This document shows positions 47,872 through 57,461 of a stretch of 64,000 nucleotides of DNA, in pieces. Below the pieces are notes generated by a model that did not search any database, was not told the origin of the DNA, and worked only from the letters and a program-made list of their open reading frames with translations. Every line of letters begins with the position of its first letter. The stretch's first letter is position 1. The translations under genes were made by a program, and so were the position numbers. Origin of the DNA: Salinimonas iocasae (lineage in GTDB: Bacteria; Pseudomonadota; Gammaproteobacteria; Enterobacterales; Alteromonadaceae); the NCBI RefSeq assembly GCF_006228385.1, contig NZ_CP039852.1:930001-994000 (forward strand), in the 5' to 3' direction.

Positions 47872-48183
47872 AGTTCTCTCTGAATTAGTCAAAAAAATGC
47901 AATAGACGAAATTAACGGAAAACCCGTATCGGTTCGTTTTTGATTACCCCAGCAGGGCATGCGCGTTGTAGGGTTATTATGGTTAGAATCTTAAAGCAGA
48001 TCGCAAAATCTTTTCACGCGAATCTGTGATACCACAATAAAAGTCGTTTAAGCTTATTTATCAAATTGGGGTTGTTTAATGCTATTCAACCAATTAATTG
48101 ATTACGATGATAAATTTTTTCGTCTTTAAACACTCTACCTAAAAACATAGACTACATGCATTATTTAAATTAGGAATGACTTT
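47872..48183. promoter_or_regulatory. Divergent promoter region talB / yaaA
   Basis: 312 bp without a gene. It must hold both promoters. I see AT-rich stretches near 48040-48160, but no clear operator or structured leader. Confidence 0.5.
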
Positions 48184-48960
48184 ATGTTAGTTGTGGTATC
48201 GCCAGCTAAGAACCTTGATTACGAATCGCCGGTACCGGCGAATGAATCTACTCAACCTGTGCTTTTAGAGGATGCACAAGAACTGGTAGAGCGTTGTAAA
48301 GCACTCTCGCCGGCTGACTTATCCTCACTAATGGGAATAAGCGATAAGCTTGCTGTACTCAATGCTAATCGATTCGCGGAGTTTTCTACCCCGTTTACTA
48401 CTGAAAATGCGCGTCAGGCACTTTTTGCCTTTAATGGTGATGTCTATACCGGACTGGATGCCTACTCATTAAAAGACACCGACATTGACTATGCGCAGCG
48501 TCATTTGCGAATACTATCAGGACTGTATGGCGTACTAAGGCCGCTTGATTTGATGCAGCCTTACCGACTGGAGATGGGCACAAAGCTTGATACAGAAAGA
48601 GGTAAGGACTTGTACGCGTTTTGGGATAAAACTATTACCGAGAACCTGAATCAGGCACTTAAAGAGCAGGGTGATAACGTGTTGGTCAACCTGGCATCTA
48701 ACGAATATTTTAAATCGGTGAAGAAAAAAGCGCTGGACGCGATGATCGTAACGCCGCAGTTTAAAGACAAAAAGAACGGCCAGTACAAGGTCATTAGCTT
48801 CTATGCAAAAAAAGCCAGAGGACTCATGGCGCGCTATATTGTCGAAAAGCAGGTGGACGACGTCGCTGGTCTCAAAGCTTTCGATGAGCAGGGTTATTAT
48901 TTCAGCGAAGCGCAAAGCACTGACACGGACCTTGTCTTTTTAAGAGAAGAGCAAAAATAA
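48184..48960 (+). CDS. yaaA: Peroxide stress protein YaaA
   Basis: 258 residues, the UPF0246/DUF328 length. N-terminal [13 protein letters not shown] and internal [27 protein letters not shown] are family signatures; the C-terminal [17 protein letters not shown] is also typical. In E. coli YaaA limits iron-driven damage under peroxide. Divergent from talB. Firm family call. Confidence 0.95.
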   Translation: MLVVVSPAKNLDYESPVPANESTQPVLLEDAQELVERCKALSPADLSSLMGISDKLAVLNANRFAEFSTPFTTENARQALFAFNGDVYTGLDAYSLKDTDIDYAQRHLRILSGLYGVLRPLDLMQPYRLEMGTKLDTERGKDLYAFWDKTITENLNQALKEQGDNVLVNLASNEYFKSVKKKALDAMIVTPQFKDKKNGQYKVISFYAKKARGLMARYIVEKQVDDVAGLKAFDEQGYYFSEAQSTDTDLVFLREEQK

Positions 48961-49012
48961 CGAGCAGGGCACAGTGCGCCGCATTCGCTGTGCATGCTGA
49001 GCCGGGTCGGGT

Positions 49013-49237
49013 TTACCCGTCTTGCTTCAGGGCAAGACGGGCGCGTTCAAGCTTATAGATCCGGTATAGATAACCCGGCGGCACGAAAACTGTGCCGATA
49101 ATAAGTAGCGATTTGACAATGTCATCGGTAGTGGGCGTATAGACGCCCCACCAGATGGCCAGTATCGTTCCACTTGTCACTAGGGTAAACACTGCTTCAC
49201 TGTACAGACGGATCTGACCAATGTTTATGAATTTCAT
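49013..49237 (-). CDS. Small inner-membrane protein, two helices
   Basis: 74 residues with two predicted membrane helices (about 15-32 and 42-60) and a positively charged C-terminus (KLERARLALK). Not recognised. An open frame with a hairpin over its last codons and stop. Convergent with yaaA. Small membrane proteins of this type often modulate larger partners, but nothing here shows which. Confidence 0.6.
   Translation of the reverse strand: MKFINIGQIRLYSEAVFTLVTSGTILAIWWGVYTPTTDDIVKSLLIIGTVFVPPGYLYRIYKLERARLALKQDG
49016..49041. other. Hairpin overlapping a gene end
   Basis: Perfect 10-bp inverted repeat CCCGTCTTGC / GCAAGACGGG with a 6-nt loop, covering the last codons of the 74-residue gene just before its stop. 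It may help end both this gene and the convergent yaaA; there is no T-run. Confidence 0.5.
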
Positions 49238-49455
49238 ATTTCACCATTACTTCTGTCCCGTAGCGCGATAATGCTGAATACAATGCTATCCGGTAATTCT
49301 ATAAACTACCGTTTGGGCTACACAGTTTGAGCAAAATGAACTGAGCGCAGACAGGAGACGCTATTTTCTTACGTTCGCTGATGCCGCCCTTTAATTTTCT
49401 TTGAGAAAGAATACCAGGTGAGCGTAAGCTGATGAACTGTACGTGGGTAGGGATG

Positions 49456-49896
49456 TTACTCAGCAAATAACTTTTGCTGAAATTTTAGTGTACGCGTGGT
49501 TTGACCGCGTTGAAGTTCGATAGAGAAGCGGTAGGTATCTGCGTTTTCAAACGGAAAAGTCGCCAGATAATAAATAGCGTCACCTTCAGTCACTTTTTTA
49601 AAGCGAAGTGGCTGAGCATTACCTAGTAGATTAGTTGCGGTTCCTGACGCAGCGACATTTTGTGCCTCCAAGGATTCGCTGTTAAGAACTGACACGTTAA
49701 CTAATGCGCTGTATTTACTGCGTACGATACCATACTGGCTCGCGACATCAGGTGTAAGAAATGATGTGTTTACCACAATATAATGGACATCCCACTGACC
49801 CAGTGTCACTTTCTGCTCGGCCTGGCTAACCCACGGGGTAAGCAACAATGCGAGTAAAAGCATGAGTCGGGGCAGTGCGATGGTTCCATGTTTCAT
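49456..49896 (-). CDS. DUF4426 periplasmic protein
   Basis: 146 residues with a signal peptide (1 to about 26, ending Ser-Gln-Ala-Glu). The mature part is beta-rich: VTLGQWDVHYIVVNTSFLTPDVASQYGI at the start and YLATFPFENADTYRFSIELQ later, matching DUF4426. Function unknown. It follows yggT by 26 bp and is the last gene of the yggS-proC-yggT cluster, a common association in marine gammaproteobacteria. Confidence 0.85.
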   Translation of the reverse strand: MKHGTIALPRLMLLLALLLTPWVSQAEQKVTLGQWDVHYIVVNTSFLTPDVASQYGIVRSKYSALVNVSVLNSESLEAQNVAASGTATNLLGNAQPLRFKKVTEGDAIYYLATFPFENADTYRFSIELQRGQTTRTLKFQQKLFAE

Positions 49897-49922
49897 CGTA
49901 GTCTCACTATATGTTTGTAAGG

Positions 49923-50465
49923 TTAGTACAACCCAAACGTGTCCTGAATCAGAAGCTGTATAAACTGCAGCGCAACAATAGCAACCAGGACGGATAGGTC
50001 CAGACCGCCAATAGGTGGAATAATCTTTCTGATAGGTGCCAGAAATGGCTCAGTCAGTTGGTGTAATACATACTCGATAGGGCTGCTACCCTGCGAAACC
50101 CAACTTAGGATTGCGCGAAGAATTAGCACCCAGAATATCAGCGAGAATGTTTCTTTAACGACATCAATAATTGCATAAAAGAACACCGCTAACGGATTGT
50201 TCAGGCCGGACCCAAAAACCAATGATAAAGTTGCCAGCTTGGCAAATGCAACCACTACCGCCAGAACAAAGGTGGCGGTATCAAACCGCCCCAATGATGG
50301 AATGATGCGGCGCAGCGGGCCCACGATAGGGTGCGTGGCTTTTACCACAAACTGGCTCAATGGGTTGTAAAAGTCGGCATGAACCAACTGTAGCCACAAT
50401 CGTAAAATCACTACCATCAGGTACAGATTGAAGAGGGTAGAGATAAGAAATACCGATGCGCTCAT
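49923..50465 (-). CDS. yggT: YggT family membrane protein
   Basis: 180 residues with two copies of the YggT module, each a pair of membrane helices with the VVILRLWLQL / LHADFYNPLSQFV-like and VLILRAILSW / LTEPFLAPIRKIIPPIGGLDLS signatures. Inner-membrane protein of uncertain role, repeatedly found beside proC and yggS. Starts 20 bp after proC. Firm family call. Confidence 0.94.
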   Translation of the reverse strand: MSASVFLISTLFNLYLMVVILRLWLQLVHADFYNPLSQFVVKATHPIVGPLRRIIPSLGRFDTATFVLAVVVAFAKLATLSLVFGSGLNNPLAVFFYAIIDVVKETFSLIFWVLILRAILSWVSQGSSPIEYVLHQLTEPFLAPIRKIIPPIGGLDLSVLVAIVALQFIQLLIQDTFGLY

Positions 50466-50485
50466 CTATCACTTCCTGCTATAAG

Positions 50486-51307
50486 TTAAAGTTGTTTAGC
50501 CATTTCTTCAGCGCGGTCAACCGCTGCACGCATTGCCTTAGCAACGGTATCAGACAGCCCTTCATCAATCAGCGTGTTTACTGCCGCTGCAGTGGTGCCG
50601 CCCTTCGAGGTAACCTGCGCACGTAATTCGCTAAGTTCCAGATCCGGGTTGTTGCATACCATCTCTGCAGCCCCCAGCATGGCTTGTTGGACCATCAGTC
50701 TGGCGGCATCTTTATCAAAACCCATATTCATCGCTTCTTCCTGCATAGCCTGCAGGAACAGGAAGAAATAGGCCGGACTTGAACCCGCTGCAGCGATGAC
50801 CCCATTAATATCGTCTTCGTTTTCTGCCCAAACAGTTTCGCCCACGCCGTTCATCATATCTTCTACGTACTGGCGATCTTCATCACTGATACTTTCATCG
50901 GCATATAAACCAGACATGCCTTTACCCAACAGACTTGGTGTATTGGGCATTACTCTGACCACCGGATAATCGCCACCCAGCATTTCTTTTAACCGTGAAA
51001 CCGGGAGGCCGGCAGCAATAGAGATAAACAGCTTTCCGTCTAGATCGTTGTTTTCACGAAGCGCCTTACACATGTCGCCCATAACCTGAGGTTTGACAGA
51101 TAAAACAATCGCATCGGCGAACGCACAGGCATCATCGTTTGACTGAGTAGTCTGAATCCCGAATTCTTCTTCAAGCTTTTCCAGGCGTGGTGCAGATGGA
51201 TTACTGGCCAGTATGTGCGCGCTGTCGTAACCAGAATGAATCAGGCCACTGATGATGCTACGGCTCATGTTACCTGCGCCAATAAAAGCGAGTTTTCTCT
51301 GTTGCAT
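50486..51307 (-). CDS. proC: Pyrroline-5-carboxylate reductase
   Basis: 273 residues. N-terminal Rossmann motif FIGAGNMSRSIISGL, RVMPNTPSLLGKG substrate region, and the C-terminal family signature QVTSKGGTTAAAVNTL. It performs the last step of proline synthesis with NAD(P)H. Between yggS and yggT, an arrangement conserved widely. Confidence 0.97.
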   Translation of the reverse strand: MQQRKLAFIGAGNMSRSIISGLIHSGYDSAHILASNPSAPRLEKLEEEFGIQTTQSNDDACAFADAIVLSVKPQVMGDMCKALRENNDLDGKLFISIAAGLPVSRLKEMLGGDYPVVRVMPNTPSLLGKGMSGLYADESISDEDRQYVEDMMNGVGETVWAENEDDINGVIAAAGSSPAYFFLFLQAMQEEAMNMGFDKDAARLMVQQAMLGAAEMVCNNPDLELSELRAQVTSKGGTTAAAVNTLIDEGLSDTVAKAMRAAVDRAEEMAKQL

Positions 51308-51345
51308 AGGGATCCTTATCGGTTAATTGAAAATCTCGTGATAAT

Positions 51346-52035
51346 TTATCCGCGCCGTGCACCGAAAATTGCCGTGCCTACGCGCACCATGGTGGAACCG
51401 TGGGCGACAGCCGCTTCCAAATCACCACTCATACCTACGGATAGGGTATCAAAATTGCTCAGCTTTGTATGGTACTGACCAAATAATTCTGCCAGTTGCT
51501 CAAGGGTATCATTCTGTTGTGCGTCGGTTACACCAGCCTGCGGAATCGCCATGATCCCCCTTAAGCGTAAATTTTCAAAGCCCTCAATTTGTTCAACCAG
51601 CGCGGAAAGCTCTTCTGCGCTAATGCCTGATTTGGAGGCTTCACCGTCCAGATTCAACTGTATACATACATTAAGCGGTGCCAGATGAGAGGGGCGCTGC
51701 TCATTCAGTCTGCGAGCAATTTTGAGTCTGTCTACTGACTGCACCCAGTCAAAATGTTCTGCAACCAACCGGGTTTTATTCGACTGAATCGGACCGACCA
51801 TGTGCCACTGAATATCATCGAGTTCGGCCATAGCCTGAATTTTTTCTACCCCTTCCTGGATGTAGTTTTCGCCAAACAAACGTTGTCCCGCTTCATACGC
51901 TTGCCTGATATCAGATACCGGTTTTGTCTTTGATACCGCTAGTAATTGAACGGAATTTGAAGGACGATGAGAGCGAGCAGTCGCCTGATCTATTCGCTCG
52001 TGGGCTAACTTCAGTCGTTCTGCTATTGTTTGCAT
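51346..52035 (-). CDS. yggS: PLP homeostasis protein YggS (PLPHP)
   Basis: 229 residues, alanine-racemase-like barrel binding PLP through K36 in LLAVSKTKPV. HMVGPIQSNK and the C-terminal LSVGMSGDLEAAVAHGSTMVRVGTAIFG blocks are family signatures. It buffers free PLP; no enzyme activity is known. First gene of the yggS-proC-yggT cluster, divergent from pilT with 29 bp between starts. Confidence 0.96.
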   Translation of the reverse strand: MQTIAERLKLAHERIDQATARSHRPSNSVQLLAVSKTKPVSDIRQAYEAGQRLFGENYIQEGVEKIQAMAELDDIQWHMVGPIQSNKTRLVAEHFDWVQSVDRLKIARRLNEQRPSHLAPLNVCIQLNLDGEASKSGISAEELSALVEQIEGFENLRLRGIMAIPQAGVTDAQQNDTLEQLAELFGQYHTKLSNFDTLSVGMSGDLEAAVAHGSTMVRVGTAIFGARRG

Positions 52036-52064
52036 TGTGCACCTAACGATTTGGAGAAGTAGTC

Positions 52065-53090
52065 GTGGATATTACCGAACTTTTAGCGTTCAGTGTTAAG
52101 AATAACGCATCAGACTTGCACCTGTCAGCGGGCTTGCCGCCGATTATTCGAGTTGACGGTCAGATGCGCCGCCTCAATATCCCCGAGCTGGATCATAAAC
52201 AGGTTCACAGCCTGATTTATGAAATCATGAATGATGCCCAGCGTAAGGAGTACGAAGAAAATCTTGAGGTCGATTTTTCTTTTGAGGTAAAAGATTTATC
52301 GCGCTTCAGGGTCAATGCATTTGTTCAGAACCGGGGCGCGGCGGCCGTACTACGGACCATCCCCTCACGCGTTTTATCGCTGGATGAACTTGGCGCACCG
52401 GACATTTTCAAACAGATAATCGACCAGCCTACTGGTCTGGTGCTTGTAACCGGTGCCACGGGGTCGGGTAAAAGTACTACGCTGGCGGCGATGATTGATC
52501 ACATCAATAATTTTAAACGTGATCATATTCTTACTATAGAAGATCCCATCGAATTTGTTCACGAAAACAAACTCAGCCTTATCAACCAGAGGGAAGTGCA
52601 CCGCGATACCCGTAGCTTTAATAACGCGCTGCGCTCTGCATTGCGTGAAGATCCCGATGTGATACTGGTGGGTGAATTGCGGGACCTTGAGACCATTCGC
52701 CTGGCGATGTCCGCTGCGGAAACCGGTCACCTTGTTTTCGGCACATTGCATACTAACTCTGCGCCTAAAACTATTGACCGTATAATTGATGTGTTTCCCG
52801 CTGAAGAAAAATCTATGATTCGCTCTATGCTGTCTGAATCGCTGCGTGCCGTTATCTCTCAAACACTGTTACAAAAAGCCGGGGGCGGACGAATCGCTGC
52901 GCACGAAATTATGCTGGGCGTACCGGCTATCCGAAACCTTATTCGTGAAGACAAGGTGCCGCAAATGTATTCGGTTATTCAGACCGGTCAGGCGCAGGGA
53001 ATGCAAACCATGGAACAGTGTCTGCAACGACTGGTTGCCAAGGGGCTGGTATCACAGCAGGATGCCAGTGCCAAAGCTATCGATAAGTAA
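52065..53090 (+). CDS. pilT: Type IV pilus retraction ATPase PilT
   Basis: 341 residues, GTG start. Secretion-ATPase fold: Walker A GATGSGKST near residue 130, Asp box LTIEDPIEFVH, Walker B-like DVILVGELRD and the His box TGHLVFGTLHT. C-terminal AIRNLIREDK is the PilT-specific AIRNLIRE signature needed for retraction. Powers twitching motility and DNA uptake. Paired with pilU 14 bp downstream; adjacency to yggS is the classic arrangement. Confidence 0.97.
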   Translation: MDITELLAFSVKNNASDLHLSAGLPPIIRVDGQMRRLNIPELDHKQVHSLIYEIMNDAQRKEYEENLEVDFSFEVKDLSRFRVNAFVQNRGAAAVLRTIPSRVLSLDELGAPDIFKQIIDQPTGLVLVTGATGSGKSTTLAAMIDHINNFKRDHILTIEDPIEFVHENKLSLINQREVHRDTRSFNNALRSALREDPDVILVGELRDLETIRLAMSAAETGHLVFGTLHTNSAPKTIDRIIDVFPAEEKSMIRSMLSESLRAVISQTLLQKAGGGRIAAHEIMLGVPAIRNLIREDKVPQMYSVIQTGQAQGMQTMEQCLQRLVAKGLVSQQDASAKAIDK

Positions 53091-53104
53091 AAGAGGAATT
53101 AACG

Positions 53105-54211
53105 GTGTTAACTGATTACTTGCAACAGGCCACCGAGCAGGGGGCGTCGGATATTTTTATCACCACTGGTTTTCCGGTCAGTGCAAAAATTAATGGCCAG
53201 CTTACGCCTCTTGATGATCACACGCTGTCTCCTGAAGATGCTAAAAGCCTTGTTCACAGTGTGATGGAGCAGCGCTACATTGATGAGCTGGATACGACGA
53301 AGGAGGCCAATTTCGCAGTCGGTTTGGATGGTATCGGCCGGTTCCGGTGTAGTGCTTTCTGGCAGCGTGATTCCGTAGGCATGGTGGTACGCCGGATTGT
53401 GACCGATATACCCAAGGTAGACGACCTGGGCCTGCCGCCAATTCTTAAAGATGTGATTATGAGTAAGCGAGGCCTTATTCTGATGGTCGGTGCAACAGGT
53501 ACCGGTAAATCAACGTCACTGGCTGCACTTATCGATCACAGAAATCATAACTCTCGTGGTCATATCCTGACTATCGAGGACCCGATAGAGTTTGTCCATC
53601 AGCATGGTAGTTGCGTGGTGACCCAGCGGGAGGTTGGTGTCGATACCCAGTCATTTGACGAAGCGCTTAAAAGCTCACTGCGTCAGGCGCCGGATGTTAT
53701 TCTTTTAGGCGAAATCCGTTCGATGGAAACCATGGAATATGCGATGTCGTTTGCCGATACCGGTCACCTGTGTGTGGCAACGCTGCACGCCAACAATGCT
53801 AACCAGGCGATTGAGCGGATCATGCACCTGGCTCCGCGTGAACTACACGATAAGCTATTGTTCGATTTAAGCCTTAATTTGCGCGCTATCGTGGCTCAGC
53901 AGCTTGTACCCAATAAGGACGGCGGGCGCGTTGCTGCTATCGAAATTCTGCTCAACACACCGTTTATCCGGGAACTGATTCAGAACGACAGAATTGGCGA
54001 GCTCAAAGAAGCGATGAAAAAGAGTAAAGAGGCAGGCATGCAGACGTTTGATATGGCGCTGTATGAGCTTTATCAAAACGGTGATATTGAGCTTGAGCAG
54101 GCACTGCATCATGCTGACTCACCAAATGATCTGCGTCTGATGATCAAGCTTGATTCAGACAGTGGCTCAAGCCTTGGTTCGTTAAGTGATGTTTCTATCG
54201 ATATGGACTGA
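53105..54211 (+). CDS. pilU: PilT-dependent accessory ATPase PilU
   Basis: 368 residues, GTG start. PilT-like ATPase with Walker A GATGTGKST, DVILLGEIRSMETM and TGHLCVATLHANN, but LNTPFIRELIQND replaces the PilT AIRNLIRE signature, and there is a longer C-terminal tail rich in Ser/Asp. In other bacteria PilU assists PilT under load. Co-transcribed with pilT and followed at 2 bp by the DUF2007 gene. Confidence 0.96.
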   Translation: MLTDYLQQATEQGASDIFITTGFPVSAKINGQLTPLDDHTLSPEDAKSLVHSVMEQRYIDELDTTKEANFAVGLDGIGRFRCSAFWQRDSVGMVVRRIVTDIPKVDDLGLPPILKDVIMSKRGLILMVGATGTGKSTSLAALIDHRNHNSRGHILTIEDPIEFVHQHGSCVVTQREVGVDTQSFDEALKSSLRQAPDVILLGEIRSMETMEYAMSFADTGHLCVATLHANNANQAIERIMHLAPRELHDKLLFDLSLNLRAIVAQQLVPNKDGGRVAAIEILLNTPFIRELIQNDRIGELKEAMKKSKEAGMQTFDMALYELYQNGDIELEQALHHADSPNDLRLMIKLDSDSGSSLGSLSDVSIDMD

Positions 54212-54213
54212 TC

Positions 54214-54579
54214 ATGGAAAAGTTATTCGGAAGTGATGACCAGTTTCTTATACAGCGTCTGCGAAGTGAGCTGGAGGAAGCTGGCATTCCTTATCTGATG
54301 AAAAACGAATACGTTGCCGGGGCAGTGGGAGAGCTGCCGTGGCAGGATATTCAGCAGGAAGTGTGGTTGGTGGATGAAAGCTGGAGCCACCGGGCAAGTA
54401 AAGTCGTAGAGAGTCTGAGTAATAACGGCAAATGCTTTTGTGAAAACTCGGACTGGCAATGTGACCAGTGCCAGGAGCTTAACGAAGGTGCTTTTGCGAT
54501 TTGCTGGCAGTGCCAGGCGCCCAAACCCGAGCCCTGTGAGCACTATCTGGCAGCCAAAGCTGCCGGTGAGAAAGATTAA
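54214..54579 (+). CDS. DUF2007 protein with C-terminal zinc ribbon
   Basis: 121 residues. The N-terminal part (LRSELEEAGIPYLMKNEY to VWLVDESWSHRASKVV) fits the DUF2007 'putative signal transducing' fold, related to ferredoxin-like regulatory domains. The C-terminal part has a cysteine-rich segment with two CxxC pairs (CDQC and CWQC) plus flanking cysteines, a likely zinc ribbon. It begins 2 bp after pilU, so it is translated with the pilus retraction ATPases. Function unknown. Confidence 0.85.
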   Translation: MEKLFGSDDQFLIQRLRSELEEAGIPYLMKNEYVAGAVGELPWQDIQQEVWLVDESWSHRASKVVESLSNNGKCFCENSDWQCDQCQELNEGAFAICWQCQAPKPEPCEHYLAAKAAGEKD

Positions 54580-54581
54580 CA

Positions 54582-55013
54582 CTACTGGTATTGATTTTCA
54601 GCCCAGCTGGTGAATATGACACACGCCGATACGCTGTCTATTTTCTCCTTGGTCAGTTTCTTGTAGCCACCAAGCTCGAACAACATAGCTTTGGCATCAG
54701 CAGTAGATAAGCGCTCGTCCCAGGTTTCTACCGGCCGGCGGAATCGACCATGCAAACGATTCGCAAACTTTTTAGCCCGCTGAGTGACATCCTGCTCTGT
54801 ACCATCCATATTCAATGGCAGCCCCACTACGACAAGGTCAGGCTCCCACTGAGTGTAAAGACTTTCAACCCGCTCCCAGTCCGGAATGCCATCTCGGGCT
54901 TTTAGCGCTGGCAGCGGCGAAGCCGTAGCGGTTATTTCCTGTCCCACCGCGACACCAATGCTTTTTGTACCGAAATCAAAGGCCAGCACCGTGCGCTGGC
55001 CGGCGTCACGCAT
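54582..55013 (-). CDS. ruvX: RuvX/YqgF pre-16S rRNA nuclease
   Basis: 143 residues from the ATG at 55013, overlapping the end of yqgE by 8 nt; a TTG two codons upstream is also possible. RNase H-like fold with [16 protein letters not shown] at the N-terminus, [13 protein letters not shown], and [13 protein letters not shown] holding the catalytic acids. Involved in 16S rRNA 5'-end maturation in E. coli. Convergent with the DUF2007 gene with only 2 bp between stops. Confidence 0.95.
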   Translation of the reverse strand: MRDAGQRTVLAFDFGTKSIGVAVGQEITATASPLPALKARDGIPDWERVESLYTQWEPDLVVVGLPLNMDGTEQDVTQRAKKFANRLHGRFRRPVETWDERLSTADAKAMLFELGGYKKLTKEKIDSVSACVIFTSWAENQYQ

Positions 55014-55572
55014 GGCCAACTCCGGGAGTTAGTTGCCACACATCAATGCCCAGCTTATTGACCGCTGCCTGCCACTTTTCGTGAATAGGCAGGTTAAACA
55101 GGATATCTGTGTCCGCCTCTATAGTAAGCCACGCATTCTCCTGCAATTCTTTTTCAAGCTGACCGGCAGACCATCCGGCATAACCCAGCGCGATGACCGA
55201 CTTATCCGGCCCGGCATTTGTGCCTATAGCTGTTAGAATATCCTTGGATGTTGTAACGACAATATTATCTGCCAGCGTCAGGCTTGAGCCCCATTGCCCC
55301 TGGTCAGAATGAAGGACAAAACCGCGCTCCTGACTCACCGGACCGCCGGCAAGGATGATTTGCTCACGCTTGTCTTCAGTGACCTCGATCTCTTTGTCCG
55401 TTTGTTCAAGAAGCTGTTTGAGCGTCATCGTAGAGGGTTGATTGATAACAATGCCCATCGCGCCCTCATCGTTGTGTTCACAAATATAGGTAAGCGATCG
55501 TTCAAAATACGGGTCATCAAGCGAAGGCATCGCAATGAGAAGATGATTTTGTAAACTCTTAAGCTCTGTCAT
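55006..55572 (-). CDS. yqgE: YqgE/AlgH family protein
   Basis: 188 residues with the AlgH signature start [40 protein letters not shown] and [14 protein letters not shown]. Family first linked to alginate regulation in Pseudomonas; general biochemical function uncertain. Lies between gshB and ruvX, as in E. coli, with overlap into ruvX. Confidence 0.95.
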   Translation of the reverse strand: MTELKSLQNHLLIAMPSLDDPYFERSLTYICEHNDEGAMGIVINQPSTMTLKQLLEQTDKEIEVTEDKREQIILAGGPVSQERGFVLHSDQGQWGSSLTLADNIVVTTSKDILTAIGTNAGPDKSVIALGYAGWSAGQLEKELQENAWLTIEADTDILFNLPIHEKWQAAVNKLGIDVWQLTPGVGHA

Positions 55573-55586
55573 AAATTGACTCTCTG

Positions 55587-56537
55587 TTATTGCTTAAGAC
55601 GACGCTCAATGGCATCAAACAGCATCGCCATAATATTGATATCAAAACTGGCTTCTATTTCTCTTACGCAGGTGGGGCTGGTTACGTTTATTTCAGTGAC
55701 CTTGTCACCGATAACATCCAGACCAACAAACATCAGCCCGTGAGATTTGACCACCGGCGCAATTTTTTCTGCAACTTCCTTATCGCGCTCACTAAGTGGT
55801 TGCGGACGACCGGTGCCTCCGGCAGCAAGGTTGCCACGGGTTTCACCTTTACCCGGCAGGCGTGCCAGCGCATAGGGAACCACTTCACCATCAACAATAA
55901 GAATGCGCTTATCGCCATCGGCAATCTCGGGTAAGTACTGTTGTGCCATCATGTAACGCTGACCTTTATTGGTCAGAGTCTCAATAACGACCCCTAAGTT
56001 ATTGCCATCGTCTTTAATTCTGAAGATCGAGGTACCGCCCATACCATCCAAAGGTTTGCAGATGATGTCTTTGTGCTTAGCGTGAAAGGCTTTGATACGT
56101 TCGCTGTCACTGCTTACAAGCGTGTCAGGTATAAGTTCGCTGAACCAGGCCGTGAAAAGCTTTTCATTATAATCGCGTAGCGCTTGCGGGTTATTTACAA
56201 CCAGCGCGCCATCTTTTTCTGCCAGTGATAAAATTTGAGTAGCATATAGAAATTCACTGTCGAAAGGCGGATCTTTTCGCATTAGAAGCACGTCAATATC
56301 GCCAAGTGCTATCAACCGGGGTTCTTCCATTGAGAAGAAGTCTTCAGCCGTATCCTGCACAGATATGCGGCTTACTTTGCCCATCGGTTTGCCGTTATCC
56401 AGATACAAACTACTCATTTCCAGATAGAAAAGGGTGGCGCCTCGGCGCTGGGCCTCAAGCATCATGGCAAAACTGGTATCTTTATGTGGTTTAATCTGGG
56501 TAATGGGATCCATTACCACACCGACGGAATAGCTCAT
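55587..56537 (-). CDS. gshB: Glutathione synthetase
   Basis: 316 residues, ATP-grasp fold. N-terminal GVVMDPITQIKPHKDTSFAMMLEAQ, ATP-site KPLDGMGGTSIFR and metal-binding INVTSPTCVREIEA are family hallmarks. Joins gamma-glutamylcysteine and glycine. Part of rsmE-gshB-yqgE-ruvX; 14 bp before yqgE. Firm. Confidence 0.97.
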   Translation of the reverse strand: MSYSVGVVMDPITQIKPHKDTSFAMMLEAQRRGATLFYLEMSSLYLDNGKPMGKVSRISVQDTAEDFFSMEEPRLIALGDIDVLLMRKDPPFDSEFLYATQILSLAEKDGALVVNNPQALRDYNEKLFTAWFSELIPDTLVSSDSERIKAFHAKHKDIICKPLDGMGGTSIFRIKDDGNNLGVVIETLTNKGQRYMMAQQYLPEIADGDKRILIVDGEVVPYALARLPGKGETRGNLAAGGTGRPQPLSERDKEVAEKIAPVVKSHGLMFVGLDVIGDKVTEINVTSPTCVREIEASFDINIMAMLFDAIERRLKQ

Positions 56538-56618
56538 GGCTGTCTCTACTTAATTATTCAATGAACGGAATATGGCGTCCGCGCTCACTTTTTCAAGTTC
56601 ACAGGGATACCCGTGAAA

Positions 56619-57347
56619 TCACATATCGCCGTGGATACCCTGCAACAAACTTATACTGGCAATAGCGGCAGTTTCAGTGCGTAGTATTCTTGGCCCCATG
56701 TTGACCGCGCTGTAACCACATTCCTGTGCCTGGTGTACCTCCTGTTCGCTCAATCCGCCCTCGGGGCCAATCAGCAGACGGTATCCCTGAGTGATATAAG
56801 GGGTTTTACTAAAGCCACCTGTAGCAACAGGGCTTAGAACCAGGCGGTGCTGCTGGGTGGATGCTGACAAAAACTGGCTGAGATTCTGTACCGGGTGCAG
56901 TACAGGTAATCGGTTTCGTCCGCTTTGCTCGCAAGCGCCAATGATAACTTTATGCCATTGAGCAAATTTTTTCTCCCAGCGCTTTTGGTCCAGCTTCACT
57001 GTGCAGCGTTCGGTAATAACGGGTGTGATTTCCGTTACACCAAGCTCAACACTTTTCTGTAGCACCGTTTCCATGCGGTCACCTTTGGAAATACCCTGAG
57101 CCAGATGAACAGGCAATGCAGATTCAGTAGACAGTGACAGGCAAGCATCAACTTCGACCATCACCTCTTTTCTCGAAACGCTGATAATCTGCCCGCTGTA
57201 CTCATTGCCATCGCCATTGAACAAAACAACTGGCTGGTTAGCTTTCATTCTCAGCACTGTACTGGCGTGGTGAGCTGCCTCATCAGATAAAGCAAATTCT
57301 TGGTCCAGGGGTACATTCTCAGGATGGTAAAAGCGGGGAATTCGCAT
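56619..57347 (-). CDS. rsmE: 16S rRNA (uracil-1498-N3)-methyltransferase
   Basis: 242 residues from the ATG at 57347 (Met-Arg-Ile-Pro-Arg-Phe-Tyr); the longer frame to 57407 is rejected because that start matches the family N-terminus. SPOUT fold: PUA-like N-terminus, QGISKGDRMETVLQKSVELGV, and the knot region LLIGPEGGLSEQEV / MGPRILRTETAAI. Methylates U1498 of 16S rRNA. Upstream of gshB as in E. coli. Confidence 0.96.
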   Translation of the reverse strand: MRIPRFYHPENVPLDQEFALSDEAAHHASTVLRMKANQPVVLFNGDGNEYSGQIISVSRKEVMVEVDACLSLSTESALPVHLAQGISKGDRMETVLQKSVELGVTEITPVITERCTVKLDQKRWEKKFAQWHKVIIGACEQSGRNRLPVLHPVQNLSQFLSASTQQHRLVLSPVATGGFSKTPYITQGYRLLIGPEGGLSEQEVHQAQECGYSAVNMGPRILRTETAAIASISLLQGIHGDM

Positions 57348-57389
57348 AATTCTCAATATTATATAAAAAGTAGGCCCATAATAACGAGG

Positions 57390-57422
57390 AAGGCCCGGCA
57401 GAAGCAATGCTTGCCGGGCCTT
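57390..57422. terminator. Terminator hairpin after small membrane protein
   Basis: 11-bp perfect stem AAGGCCCGGCA / TGCCGGGCCTT, loop 11 nt. T-run is short on both strands; it lies between the 57462 gene and rsmE, both leftward. Confidence 0.65.
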
Positions 57423-57461
57423 TCATCAAAGCAAATATGCTGTCAGTAACAAGAGAACTAA

